A DNA stretch of 64,000 nt from Saprospiraceae bacterium (GCA_020629035.1 JAHDEC010000002.1:189228-253227); one strand, 5' to 3'; positions 54,576 through 63,288 are shown, numbered from the stretch's first letter. The notes: a model not told the origin generated them from the letters alone. Made by a program: numbers and translations.

Positions 54576-54583
54576 TATTTTTG
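54576..54583 (+). promoter_or_regulatory. Candidate Bacteroidota -7 promoter element for the LEA-like gene
   Basis: TATTTTTG, an exact match to TAnnTTTG, 57 bases before the ATG at 54641 and only six bases beyond the start codon of the divergent coiled-coil gene. No clear -33 element was seen. Confidence 0.45.
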
Positions 54584-54640
54584 ACTATGCAAGTCCTTAA
54601 AAATATATCTATCTTAGAATAAAATTAAAATTATATATAA

Positions 54641-55498
54641 ATGGGGCTTTTAAGCGGATTAAAAAAATTATTTTTTGCAGGAGAATCAGTTGTTAAATCA
54701 GCATCAGAAAAGGCTGGAGATATGATTGTGGATCAAGGTGCAGAATTACTAACAAAAGGAAAAGATCTATCAGAATCAATTGGTAGCACCGTTATGGATA
54801 AAACATCCGGCTTGAAGGATGCTATTTTAGATGGATCAGGCAGTGTCTTAGAAAGTGGTAAAGGTATACTGGATAAGGGAATAGATTCTGTTACCAATAA
54901 CGAAACATTGAATAAAGGGCTTAATTCCATGGAAGACATTGGAAAGACTCTTATGGAAAAAGGTAGTGAAGGACTCGATAAACTTAGTAGCACTGCCGAA
55001 GATCTAGGTGGAATAATTAAAGAAAAAGGAGGTGAAACACTTGAGAAATTTGGAAATCTTTCGGAAAAGGTTGGCAGTGAAATCATTGACAAAGGAGGAG
55101 ACTTAAGTGAAAAAGTGGGTTCAACTGTTTTAGATGCCAAAGAGAAAATGGTTGAAAAAGCAAAGGAAGTAGGCGGTCAAATGAAAGAAAAGTTTGATCA
55201 AACTATGGAAAAAGCCGAAGCTATGGCTGCAGAAGAAAAACTAAACCCTAAAAAGGAATTTGCAGATGACACTTTAGATGCTTCAGGAAGTCTGTTAGAG
55301 GGAACTGATGACTTCTTCAGCAAGGCTTCTAAATTCGCCGATGGAGATTACGACGCAATGTCTGAAGGTAAAATAGTAGTAGATGAAACAATCAAAGAAT
55401 TACCGAAGCAGGACGTTAGTCCAGCCGCTGGATTTTTGGATCATGATGGTGATGGTAATGAACTGATCGATGATGCAATAATCAGCGAAGAAGAATAA
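54641..55498 (+). CDS. LEA-like amphipathic repeat protein
   Basis: A 285-residue protein made largely of degenerate K/E/G/S-rich amphipathic repeats over residues 20-200, such as DLSESIGSTVMDKTSGLKDA, DLSEKVGSTVLDAKEKMVEK and LEKFGNLSEKVGSEIIDKGG. This is the style of group 3 LEA or apolipoprotein-like proteins, which protect cells from drying or bind membranes. The N-terminus (MGLLSGLKKLFFAGESVVKS) is basic and amphipathic, not a signal peptide. The acidic tail has LDHDGDGNELIDDA, an EF-hand-like calcium loop. It is 64-79 bases upstream of the second sigma gene on the same strand, so it might share the transcript. The function is unknown. Confidence 0.7.
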   Translation: MGLLSGLKKLFFAGESVVKSASEKAGDMIVDQGAELLTKGKDLSESIGSTVMDKTSGLKDAILDGSGSVLESGKGILDKGIDSVTNNETLNKGLNSMEDIGKTLMEKGSEGLDKLSSTAEDLGGIIKEKGGETLEKFGNLSEKVGSEIIDKGGDLSEKVGSTVLDAKEKMVEKAKEVGGQMKEKFDQTMEKAEAMAAEEKLNPKKEFADDTLDASGSLLEGTDDFFSKASKFADGDYDAMSEGKIVVDETIKELPKQDVSPAAGFLDHDGDGNELIDDAIISEEE

Positions 55499-55577
55499 TC
55501 AAATATCAGGCAGCTTTTTTGGAACTTCCTGTATCTATATAACTGAAAACAAATTTAATCCTGTGTCTCCTTTGCAT

Positions 55578-56123
55578 ATGCATGGTCTATCAGAAAAAGA
55601 GCTAATAAAGCAATGTCTTGCAAAAGATCATTTTGCTCAGAAACAGCTATTTGATAGATTCTCTATGAAAATGCTTAGTGTCTGTAAGAGATACACGGGT
55701 AAAATGATTGAAGCTGAAGACTTACTCCAAGAAGGCTTCATTAGAGTTTTTAAAAATTTGCATCAATTCAAGTTCCAAGGTTCTTTAGAAGGATGGATTA
55801 GGCGTATTATTGTACACTCATGTATTAAGTACGTAACCAAGAAAATTAATCGTCAAGAATTAGTCGAGTTTACTCAAGAAAATGAGCAAGTGGAAAAGGC
55901 CTTAGCTTTTTCAAATTTATCTGCTGAGGATTTATTAAAACTAATTCAAGCTCTTCCAATTGGTTATCGAACAGTCTTCAATATGTATGCAATTGAGGGA
56001 TATAGCCATACTGAAATTGCTGACCTCCTTGGAATCAAAGCAAGTACCTCTAGATCACAACTTGTAAAAGCAAGAAAAATGTTACAGAATAATTTAGCTA
56101 AACTTCAAAAGCTCGTAGGATGA
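55578..56123 (+). CDS. ECF RNA polymerase sigma factor (module 2)
   Basis: A 181-residue ECF sigma factor. Region 2 lies at about residues 20-90 (FDRFSMKMLSVCKRYTGKMI, EAEDLLQEGFIRVFKNLHQF, LEGWIRRIIVHSC). Region 4 is at about 125-175 (LPIGYRTVFNMYAIEGYSHT, EIADLLGIKASTSRSQLVKA). I use the ATG at 55578; a GTG at 55563 is an alternative. Its stop overlaps the start of the anti-sigma-barrel gene by four bases (ATGA), a sign of translational coupling that keeps the pair in balance. Confidence 0.92.
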   Translation: MHGLSEKELIKQCLAKDHFAQKQLFDRFSMKMLSVCKRYTGKMIEAEDLLQEGFIRVFKNLHQFKFQGSLEGWIRRIIVHSCIKYVTKKINRQELVEFTQENEQVEKALAFSNLSAEDLLKLIQALPIGYRTVFNMYAIEGYSHTEIADLLGIKASTSRSQLVKARKMLQNNLAKLQKLVG

Positions 56124-57580
56124 ATATAGATGATATTTTCAAGCAGTCACTTGAACATCACGAGAGTGAAGTGAATCCTAATATTTGGGAAAATATAAGC
56201 GGAGAAATCAATCAAGTTGACAAAACTCCTATATGGAGCTTTGGTTTTACTAGCAAGTTATTAACCAGTCTCATAGTTTTAGGTTCAATTTCTCTCATTG
56301 GATATTTATTATTGAATAATAATCATGAATCAACAACAGAACAACAGTCATCCAGCGAAGAATCAATAATAATAGCTCAAAACAATGAAAAATCTCACAG
56401 CTCAGCTGCAGTTAACCATGAAATCAAAGACAGTCAGGCGTTAAACGCAATAGACCGAGAGACGGCACCTGAAAAGTATATAAAAAGTAACTTAAAGACT
56501 TCAGAACAAGTCTTAGACTCAGCACTGTCTGCTAATTCAACTAAGATTAAAAAATCTGTAAAGAAATCAAGTCAATCAAGTTTTACAACTCAAAGTCCTA
56601 ATAAGCAACAGACAAATACAAAATCAATTTCGAAAAGTATAACACCGCTGACAAGCGATGAAAAAGATGAGTCATTAAACCTTTTTGGAAACCTAATATT
56701 AAACAAAGAACATAAAAACTCATATGTATCAATTGGTACTAGAAATCATTTGAGGAATGAAGTTGATCTTCCAACTAATGCAATTAGCCCCCTTAAAATT
56801 GAACCTTTTGAAATAAAAAGAAAAGCTCAAGAATGTCCTAGTTTTTATAAAAATGTTTGGGTACCATATATGTGGGCAGAATACGGAAGCATCTTTCCTC
56901 AACGAACTCTTTCAAGTGAGGAAAGTTATTCAGACTACCTAGATTTACGCAATCAATATGAAATGCCTGAATATTCATTTGATTTTGGCGCAGGTTTCGG
57001 ACTTATGACACCATATGGTGTCTATGGTGAAATTGGTTTACAATATTCGCAAATACAAGAAAAGTTTTCGTTTACCGATCCTGAAACTGTAAAAAAGACG
57101 CAAATTATTACCCTAGACACGCTATTTATGAATGGTCAGATTATCACTAATTCTGATACATCATATATTGATATTCCAGGTGCAGTTACCATTGTTACTC
57201 ATAATAAATATAAGTTTTTCAATTTCCCAATCATGCTCGGTTATGATCATGCCCTCAATACCAATTTTAGTCTTGGAGTTAAAGCTGGAGCTATCCTTAA
57301 TTTTAGTTTTAGGCAAAAAGGTAGATTTGTAGACGAAGACAATAATCCTGTTTGGTTTTCATCAAACACTCCAGGACGTGCATTAGCATTTCCAGATAAA
57401 ATAGGAATGAGTTTTATGACCGGACTTCAGGCAACTTATCATTTTGGTGATCTAATCAGCTTATATTTTTCACCACAGATTAAATTTATACCAAAATCTA
57501 TAACATTGGATGATTATGTCATCCGACAAACGTATTTAAATCCATCACTAACTATCGGAGTTAAATACTCGATCCTATAA
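56120..57580 (+). CDS. Predicted dual-membrane-spanning anti-sigma factor with C-terminal outer-membrane beta-barrel (module 2)
   Basis: A 486-residue protein with the same plan as the one at 10652. The cytoplasmic segment of about 44 residues carries VNPNIWENISGEI, matching the LWDSIESRV of module 1. One transmembrane helix (about 45-65, LLTSLIVLGSISLIGYLLL) follows. A low-complexity S/N/K/E-rich linker runs to about residue 215. A beta-barrel fills the remainder (YSFDFGAGFGLMTPYGVYGE, FNFPIMLGYDHALNTNFSLG, FMTGLQATYHFGDLISLYFS, LTIGVKYSIL). It has no cleavable signal peptide. Its place four bases inside an ECF sigma gene argues for anti-sigma function. Ligand and trigger are unknown. Confidence 0.8.
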   Translation: MNIDDIFKQSLEHHESEVNPNIWENISGEINQVDKTPIWSFGFTSKLLTSLIVLGSISLIGYLLLNNNHESTTEQQSSSEESIIIAQNNEKSHSSAAVNHEIKDSQALNAIDRETAPEKYIKSNLKTSEQVLDSALSANSTKIKKSVKKSSQSSFTTQSPNKQQTNTKSISKSITPLTSDEKDESLNLFGNLILNKEHKNSYVSIGTRNHLRNEVDLPTNAISPLKIEPFEIKRKAQECPSFYKNVWVPYMWAEYGSIFPQRTLSSEESYSDYLDLRNQYEMPEYSFDFGAGFGLMTPYGVYGEIGLQYSQIQEKFSFTDPETVKKTQIITLDTLFMNGQIITNSDTSYIDIPGAVTIVTHNKYKFFNFPIMLGYDHALNTNFSLGVKAGAILNFSFRQKGRFVDEDNNPVWFSSNTPGRALAFPDKIGMSFMTGLQATYHFGDLISLYFSPQIKFIPKSITLDDYVIRQTYLNPSLTIGVKYSIL

Positions 57581-57605
57581 AACCCATATCCAAATTAAGT
57601 GACCA

Positions 57606-58583
57606 ATGACGAATAAATTAAATATAATAATTACGCTTTTTTTGCTCATTTTGATATCAGCTTGTAGTAAAGATTCAGAGAATTTTGAGCCTAATATAAA
57701 TCAGGAGAGTTTGACTAAGCTGTTTGATGAAATTCAAGATTTTCAAGAATCAACAACATTCGATGCAACTCAACCTTTTGATATTGTTACAGAAAATAGA
57801 ACTATAATTTCCATTCCTGGAGGTATCTTGATTGATGGGTCAGGAACAGAAGTTTCAGGAATTGTCGAGGTTGAGTATATTGAAATTTTAGATAAGTCCT
57901 TAATGGCGGTTTACCATCTTGAAACAGAATCAGAAGATAAGTTATTAGAATCTAACTTCAATTATCACCTAAAATTTACTCAGAACGGAAATGATTTAGT
58001 TCTAGAACCTAATGCTAAGGTAATATTCAGAGTTCCCTTCGATGATGTTCCAGCAGATCATTACCGTTTTTATGGAAATAACACAAATGAAGTACTTAGT
58101 TGGGATTTAGATGGAAATTATAACGGCGGCAATATCGATGCTGATTTGATTAATTATACAGATTGGGTTTATGAGGATATAAGCGGACAAAATTGGAGTG
58201 ATTTTGGCTATCAATTTACAGTAGATAGATTGGGTTGGATCAGTATTTCTAGCTATTACGGAAATGATGCATTAGAAAATACCAATATATGTGTTGAAAT
58301 TCCAGATGAAATAGGTAGTGCTAATACAAAAGCCTTTATAATCTACAAAAATTTAAATTCGGTTCAAGAGTTAAAATTTAATTCTGATAATTCGCTATTT
58401 TGCGAAAATTTAGGACTAACACCACTTAATGAAGAGGTTACCATAATAAGCATAAGTGCCTTAGCTGATGAGAATTATTACCTTGGTATGAAAGAGGTCA
58501 TTGCAGGAGAGCAAGAAAGCTTTAACATTATTCTACAAAAAAGAAGCAAAGAAGAAATATTAGACATTCTAGGAATGTTATAA
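57606..58583 (+). CDS. Lipoprotein of sigma/anti-sigma-barrel module 2
   Basis: A 325-residue predicted lipoprotein (MTNKLNIIITLFLLILISAC). The mature part contains ISIPGGILIDGSGTEVSGIV followed by EVEYIEILDKSLMAVYHLET, a beta-rich pattern I have seen in many Bacteroidota surface lipoproteins. FKFTQ-type strands then lead to NGNDLVLEPNAKVIFRVPFD and RFYGNNTNEVLSWDLDG, comparable in layout to the module 1 lipoprotein. It begins 25 bases after the barrel gene and ends at a terminator, so the three genes form one unit. A role as ligand or plug of the barrel is inference. Confidence 0.72.
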   Translation: MTNKLNIIITLFLLILISACSKDSENFEPNINQESLTKLFDEIQDFQESTTFDATQPFDIVTENRTIISIPGGILIDGSGTEVSGIVEVEYIEILDKSLMAVYHLETESEDKLLESNFNYHLKFTQNGNDLVLEPNAKVIFRVPFDDVPADHYRFYGNNTNEVLSWDLDGNYNGGNIDADLINYTDWVYEDISGQNWSDFGYQFTVDRLGWISISSYYGNDALENTNICVEIPDEIGSANTKAFIIYKNLNSVQELKFNSDNSLFCENLGLTPLNEEVTIISISALADENYYLGMKEVIAGEQESFNIILQKRSKEEILDILGML

Positions 58584-58612
58584 AGAAGTATTTTTATTCG
58601 TAAACGGGAGTC

Positions 58613-58646
58613 GCCTGTCTAGATTTGTCTGGGCAGGCTTTTTTTA
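58613..58646 (+). terminator. Intrinsic terminator after module 2
   Basis: A stem of five perfect pairs extended by wobble pairs (GCCTGTCT / GGGCAGGC), a ten-base loop and eight T. The T-tract touches the stop codon of the convergent thioesterase gene. Confidence 0.8.
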
Positions 58647-59162
58647 TAGACTACCGAAATAGTCCTTAATTAAAACAGCATCTTTTGCTTCTAATCTTCC
58701 AGCAAGTATCAAACGTAATTCTCGACGTCTAGGGGCAGACTCAAACAATGCTAATTCCTCCTTACTTGATGGTTTAACCTTGGGTACTTTCTTAGGTTTC
58801 ATGCTCTCTTTATCTAGAGCAACAAAAGTTAAATAAGCATGATTAGTTTTTCTATTATTGGATCCATCTGTGCTACATGCATCTACCTCAACATATACCT
58901 CGACTGATGTCGTAAAAGCTTTAGTCACCACAGCCTTTAATGTAATAACATCTCCCAAATAGATTGGGCTTTGAAAAGTGACATGATCTACACTAGCCGT
59001 AACGACATTGGCTTCGCAATGCTTTCCTGCACAAATGCCTCCAATAATATCCATCCATCGCATCAAATTTCCACCCATTAAATTGCCAAGTGGATTCGTA
59101 TCATTGGGCATTATTAATTCAGAACTAAACGAGATAGACTCACTTACTAGTTTTTCATTCAT
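58644..59162 (-). CDS. Acyl-CoA thioesterase (hotdog fold)
   Basis: A 172-residue hotdog thioesterase of the YciA/ACOT7 type. The N-terminal core NDTNPLGNLMGGNLMRWMDI contains the catalytic Asn/Asp-type region, and VVTASVDHVTFQSPIYLGDV the second conserved segment. It hydrolyses acyl-CoA to the fatty acid and CoA in the cytoplasm. It overlaps the lipB stop by eight bases, so the two are cotranscribed. This links it to lipid or lipoate metabolism, though the exact substrate is unknown. Confidence 0.88.
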   Translation of the reverse strand: MNEKLVSESISFSSELIMPNDTNPLGNLMGGNLMRWMDIIGGICAGKHCEANVVTASVDHVTFQSPIYLGDVITLKAVVTKAFTTSVEVYVEVDACSTDGSNNRKTNHAYLTFVALDKESMKPKKVPKVKPSSKEELALFESAPRRRELRLILAGRLEAKDAVLIKDYFGSL

Positions 59163-59862
59163 AGTTTTCTACTTGAATTAAATTAAAAGTCTGACAGAAA
59201 ATTTCTTGCAGTTTTTGTTGGACATCCATCATATTTACTTCTTCTGACAATATACTCCCCAAAGAACATACTTCTTTATCCTTATCATTAATACCGCAAG
59301 GCACAATGCCTTTAAAAAAATCGAGATCAGTATTAATATTTAATGCCAGTCCGTGCATACTCACCCACCTAGACATATGGACCCCTATTGCGCAAATCTT
59401 TTTATACCTTAAACCATCCTTTATCCACACGCCTGTATACTCCTTAATTCTTAATCCCTCAAGCTTATATAATTTTAATAACTTAATGACACATTCTTCT
59501 AATAGCCGTATATACTTATGTAAATCTCGAAAGAGTCGCTCTAAATTCAAGATTGGATATATAGTCCATTGTCCTGGTCCATGGTAAGTAATATCTCCAC
59601 CTCTATTAATTTTATAAAGATCTATTCCTTTTTCTTTCAATGTCTTTTCACTATAAAGCAAATTTTCAATGCTACCACTTTTCCCAATAGTATATACTGG
59701 ATTATGTTCGCAAAAAATAAGATGATGCACAAATGGATATTCAGCTAATTTTCGCTTTGATTGGATTAATTTTTGCACTAAATGTCCTTGAAAATCCCAA
59801 ACATTCTGGTAGTCTACCTTGCGAATGGTGTGAATTTGTACGTAATTAGTGGTGTTTTGCAT
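59155..59862 (-). CDS. lipB: Octanoyltransferase (lipoate biosynthesis)
   Basis: Transfers octanoyl from acyl-carrier protein to lipoyl domains, the first step of lipoate synthesis. The 235-residue protein has the family motifs FCEHNPVYTIGKSG, INRGGDITYHGPGQWTIYPI, YTGVWIKDGLRYKKICAIGV, LALNINTDLDFFKGIVPCGI with the catalytic cysteine of the PCG motif, and the conserved lysine in the KKICAIGV segment. The lpdA enzyme at 6853 acts on lipoylated complexes. It is first in a unit with the thioesterase. Confidence 0.95.
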   Translation of the reverse strand: MQNTTNYVQIHTIRKVDYQNVWDFQGHLVQKLIQSKRKLAEYPFVHHLIFCEHNPVYTIGKSGSIENLLYSEKTLKEKGIDLYKINRGGDITYHGPGQWTIYPILNLERLFRDLHKYIRLLEECVIKLLKLYKLEGLRIKEYTGVWIKDGLRYKKICAIGVHMSRWVSMHGLALNINTDLDFFKGIVPCGINDKDKEVCSLGSILSEEVNMMDVQQKLQEIFCQTFNLIQVENYE

Positions 59863-59937
59863 CGAAATGTAGCTAATTTTCGTTCATCTACTGGAATAAA
59901 GCACTAAAATGCTTAATATAATTAAAACCAACACATT

Positions 59938-60951
59938 ATGAAAAGGATTACTTTTCTCTTAGCTTTAATAATCTGTGCATCCTTAAATTTAAAAGCACAA
60001 AATGCTCCCAACTTTATAATTACTGATACTCATAATCAAGAACATAACTTATACGAAGACTATTTAGATCAAGGAAAAACAGTACTCATCGATTTTTTCT
60101 TTGTGAGTTGTCCTCCTTGCCAATCATTTGCTCCTACCCTTCAAGACCTTTATGAAGAATGGGGAGAAGGAGAAGAAGATGTACAATTCTTTAGCTTTAG
60201 CACAAGACAAAGTGATTCGAATGCTTCAGTTGCTGGTTTTGATAACAATTTTGGAATTACATTTCCTTCAGCAGGTAATGATGGAGGTGGATATGATGCA
60301 ACTAGACCATATGTAAATGGTGAGTTTGGCCAATTTTGGGGAACACCTTCCATTGCTGTTATTTCGCCCGATGGCTCTGTAAATTATAATGTCGGCACAA
60401 ACCCTGCTAATATAAATGCAGCTCTTCTCGAGGCGACTAGCTCAACTAGTGACCCTGAGCCAGCCATCATAGAAATACACATTATAGATAAATATGGAAA
60501 TGAAATCGAAATGGTGGATATTAATTTAACCTCTGATGATATAGGATCTCCTAATTTTCCACTAACGCTTGATGAAAACAATCAAATTTCTTTTGAGGAT
60601 TTTGAAGCACAATTTGGAAATTTTTCAAACCACTTGATTGTACCTTCTAAACTGGATAATTCTTCATCAGGAATTACAACACAAGATATTACTTTGACAC
60701 TTTGGCATATCTTAGGTATTAAACATTTTGATTCAGCATTCAATGTATTGGCCGCAGATGTAAATAGTGATGATAAAGTGACGGCTTTTGATCTTGTACA
60801 AACAAGACAGTTGATCCTGGGGATAATAGATGAATTCCCAAATAGTCCATCTTATAAGTTTGTTCCTGAAATGCATGAAATTGATCCTCAACCAGGAACA
60901 ACAACAATAGTAGAATTTGTTGCTGTTAAAATGGGTGATACCAGTTACTAA
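59938..60951 (+). CDS. Secreted thioredoxin-like protein with C-terminal dockerin-like module
   Basis: A 337-residue exported protein. A signal peptide (MKRITFLLALIICASLNLKA) leads to a redoxin/thioredoxin-like domain (about residues 25-165) with the active site FFFVSCPPCQSFAPTLQDLY and a later WGTPSIAVISPDG. The C-terminal half holds a dockerin-like pair (GITTQDITLTLWHILGI; ADVNSDDKVTAFDLVQTRQL) then EFVAVKMGDTSY. The same module occurs in the giant T9SS protein at 12242. No sorting domain is visible, so its final location is uncertain. It may be a disulfide enzyme tethered to a surface complex. Confidence 0.8.
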   Translation: MKRITFLLALIICASLNLKAQNAPNFIITDTHNQEHNLYEDYLDQGKTVLIDFFFVSCPPCQSFAPTLQDLYEEWGEGEEDVQFFSFSTRQSDSNASVAGFDNNFGITFPSAGNDGGGYDATRPYVNGEFGQFWGTPSIAVISPDGSVNYNVGTNPANINAALLEATSSTSDPEPAIIEIHIIDKYGNEIEMVDINLTSDDIGSPNFPLTLDENNQISFEDFEAQFGNFSNHLIVPSKLDNSSSGITTQDITLTLWHILGIKHFDSAFNVLAADVNSDDKVTAFDLVQTRQLILGIIDEFPNSPSYKFVPEMHEIDPQPGTTTIVEFVAVKMGDTSY

Positions 60952-60985
60952 AAATAAAAAAGGGGGCCCGTCTCAAAGGCCGCCC
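60952..60985 (-). terminator. Intrinsic terminator after the SPOR-tailed PorE-like gene
   Basis: A GC-rich hairpin (GGG-GGCC / GGCC-g-CCC, one bulged G) followed on the minus strand by an almost continuous T-tract. Confidence 0.6.
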
Positions 60986-61015
60986 ATATAAACCAATCTC
61001 ATGAATCTTTTGCTA

Positions 61016-63217
61016 TTAATGGGAATTAATAGTCTCTAAAATACCATTTCTATCGAGCACAACCTCAGCATCGGAAAATCCTCTGTTGAGCGCTCTTATC
61101 TTAGCATTATTTGCATCTTCAAATGAGTTATACCCACTCAATACAAATATTGTCCAATCTCTTTTTGACCACTGTTCAATCATCCCTAAATCTTTTACTT
61201 TATTTACATCGAACCAAATCGGGTCTTCATAGGCAGCTAATCTTACTTTGTACTGATTACCTGTTGTATATCCTCCTGAATAATTTGACCCAAAATCGAC
61301 ATTGTTTTGTCCATTAGATACCATTAGTTCTAACTCTGAACTACTCATCGGTTCATGAGTAATAAATGCATCCGTGAAACCCATATTTTTTATCTGAGCC
61401 AATATTTGAGATGCCTGATTCGAATCAGAAAAGTAGCCTAATTTTATTTTAGTAACACTTTGTTGATTAGTCTTATAAATATTTCCGTATTGAACTAATT
61501 TTTTAAACGGTAGAATATTCCCTTGAGACTTGTACAGCGCTGCAAGTTGAATAAAATACACTTTGCTTGGGTTTGTAATTACTTCACCATAAGCAACCTT
61601 ACGTATTCCTGACAAAGACTCTAAAGCTGTTGTGACAGATGTTCCAAAGGCCTTATTTGTTCTACTCATTTCTTCTAAAGAAACTGCAGGTGGTGGAACA
61701 CTTGATTGTTCTACTTCAATTACTTGTTCAGCTTGATTTGATGTTGTTCCGTTGGAAATTGCTTGCTCATCTAAGTTAACATTTTCAACAGTTGTCGTAT
61801 TATTAACCAAGGTAACATTAGACTCCTGAGGGATAGCTTCAGCTTGAGGAGCTTCCATAAAATCCTCTAAACTAATGGCAGCTGGTATCTCAGCATCTGC
61901 AACATCTTCAGTCTCAAATGATGGGTTTATAACTATAACCTCATGTTCCACAACTTTGATCGCCATGTAAATATCATGTTCTCCCCTACCTCCCAATCTA
62001 TTTGATGTTAAATATAAGGTGTTTGCCTCCTCATCAAATGCAGGATAAAAGTCGTCTTCTGGAGAATTTACACCATTACCCATATTCGATGGATAATCCC
62101 ATTCCCCATCGATCACTTTAGAAGTAAAAATATCAAAACCTCCCATTCCATGATGGTAATCAGTAGCAAAGTATAAATTACTTTCCTGAAGGAATGGTGT
62201 TATCTCATTGCCCTCTGTATTAATACGATCACCTAAGTTTTCTGGATATGTCCAAATTCCATCTTTTAAATAGCTGACATATAAATCATATCCACCAAAT
62301 CCACCAGGTCTGTTACTAGCAAAATACATGGCTTTACCTTCATAATTTAAACTCGGGAAACCTGTTGAGTACCCTATTTCATTATATTCAAATGCTTGTT
62401 CAAATATCATTCTTCCAGTCTGATCAACCTCAGCAATGTATATATGCATGTCTTGATCATCTGCAAAAATCTCCATTCCAGCATGTGTATAATTATTCTT
62501 AGTGTAGGCACATGTCTTACCTGATTTGGCGTATGATATAGCTCCAATATTATATTTTTCAGCATTATCGGGTAATAAGTAATCGGTGTTAGCAGTCTTA
62601 CCGATTCTCCCTTTTTTAGCTTTAAATAACTGGCTGCCATTTTTATTGATTTTGCTCTGATCATTTCTATTGTAATCTCTCACAAAATCATTTCTGAAAG
62701 AAGCAAAAACTATTTCATCATTAAAGAAACCTACTCCGTAATCTGCTTGATCTGAACTAGGCTTGTAAAGTGACAATCTAAATTTCTCATCTTCAGCTAA
62801 TAATACTTTTGCATAATCACAACTTAAACTAAAGTGTTCACCTCTTTCAGGGTTAAACTGCTGATACATCGCAAAATTCTCTTGAGCCTTATCATATTGA
62901 CCCATCTTCTTAAGAACTTGGCCATAATTATAATAGAACTCTTGAGGTACATTTTTTGCATTTTCTAATTGACTAAACCATATCGCTGCATCAATACTAT
63001 TGTTTTGATGGCGATAAGCCTCAGCAATCATATACTTACACTCGTTACAATCAGGATTCGTCTCGAGCTCCTTTTTGAAATTATCTATAGAAAGATCATA
63101 AGCTTTTAAATCAAATTGCTTTTGAGCTTTCGTATACAAAGTCTGGCTTTGAATGGGATAATGTAATGCACATAAAACAAGTGCAAAGATGGTAATTCGT
63201 AACAGCCTTAAATTCAT
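61016..63217 (-). CDS. TPR/PD40-propeller protein with C-terminal SPOR domains (PorE-like)
   Basis: A 733-residue exported protein. The signal peptide (MNLRLLRITIFALVLCALHY) lacks a lipobox. TPR repeats cover about residues 28-125 (YDLSIDNFKKELETNPDCNE). A PD40-type propeller with blades such as GFFNDEIVFASFR, YEGKAMYFASNRPGGFGGYD and EANTLYLTSNRLGGRGEHDI spans about 150-410. After a low-complexity linker are two SPOR-like domains (KVYFIQLAALYKSQGNILPF; WTIFVLSGYNSFEDANNAKI). This resembles the T9SS subunit PorE but ends in SPOR where PorE has an OmpA domain. Both bind peptidoglycan, so anchoring to the cell wall is likely. Confidence 0.85.
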   Translation of the reverse strand: MNLRLLRITIFALVLCALHYPIQSQTLYTKAQKQFDLKAYDLSIDNFKKELETNPDCNECKYMIAEAYRHQNNSIDAAIWFSQLENAKNVPQEFYYNYGQVLKKMGQYDKAQENFAMYQQFNPERGEHFSLSCDYAKVLLAEDEKFRLSLYKPSSDQADYGVGFFNDEIVFASFRNDFVRDYNRNDQSKINKNGSQLFKAKKGRIGKTANTDYLLPDNAEKYNIGAISYAKSGKTCAYTKNNYTHAGMEIFADDQDMHIYIAEVDQTGRMIFEQAFEYNEIGYSTGFPSLNYEGKAMYFASNRPGGFGGYDLYVSYLKDGIWTYPENLGDRINTEGNEITPFLQESNLYFATDYHHGMGGFDIFTSKVIDGEWDYPSNMGNGVNSPEDDFYPAFDEEANTLYLTSNRLGGRGEHDIYMAIKVVEHEVIVINPSFETEDVADAEIPAAISLEDFMEAPQAEAIPQESNVTLVNNTTTVENVNLDEQAISNGTTSNQAEQVIEVEQSSVPPPAVSLEEMSRTNKAFGTSVTTALESLSGIRKVAYGEVITNPSKVYFIQLAALYKSQGNILPFKKLVQYGNIYKTNQQSVTKIKLGYFSDSNQASQILAQIKNMGFTDAFITHEPMSSSELELMVSNGQNNVDFGSNYSGGYTTGNQYKVRLAAYEDPIWFDVNKVKDLGMIEQWSKRDWTIFVLSGYNSFEDANNAKIRALNRGFSDAEVVLDRNGILETINSH

Positions 63218-63280
63218 TTTTGAATAATTTTACTTTATATAATAAATTATTCTAATATCAATCTTGTTGGTAATATTCAA

Positions 63281-63288
63281 CAAATATA
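63281..63288 (-). promoter_or_regulatory. Candidate Bacteroidota -7 promoter element for the PorE-like gene
   Basis: On the minus strand TATATTTG matches TAnnTTTG exactly, 64 bases before the ATG at 63217, in a strongly AT-rich stretch (63218-63336). The AT-rich context raises the chance of a random match. Confidence 0.4.

Noticed and set aside
54733-55140. 135-residue minus-strand frame, serine/proline-rich
   Set aside because: It is the mirror of the repeat region of the LEA-like gene; the repeats alone keep it open.
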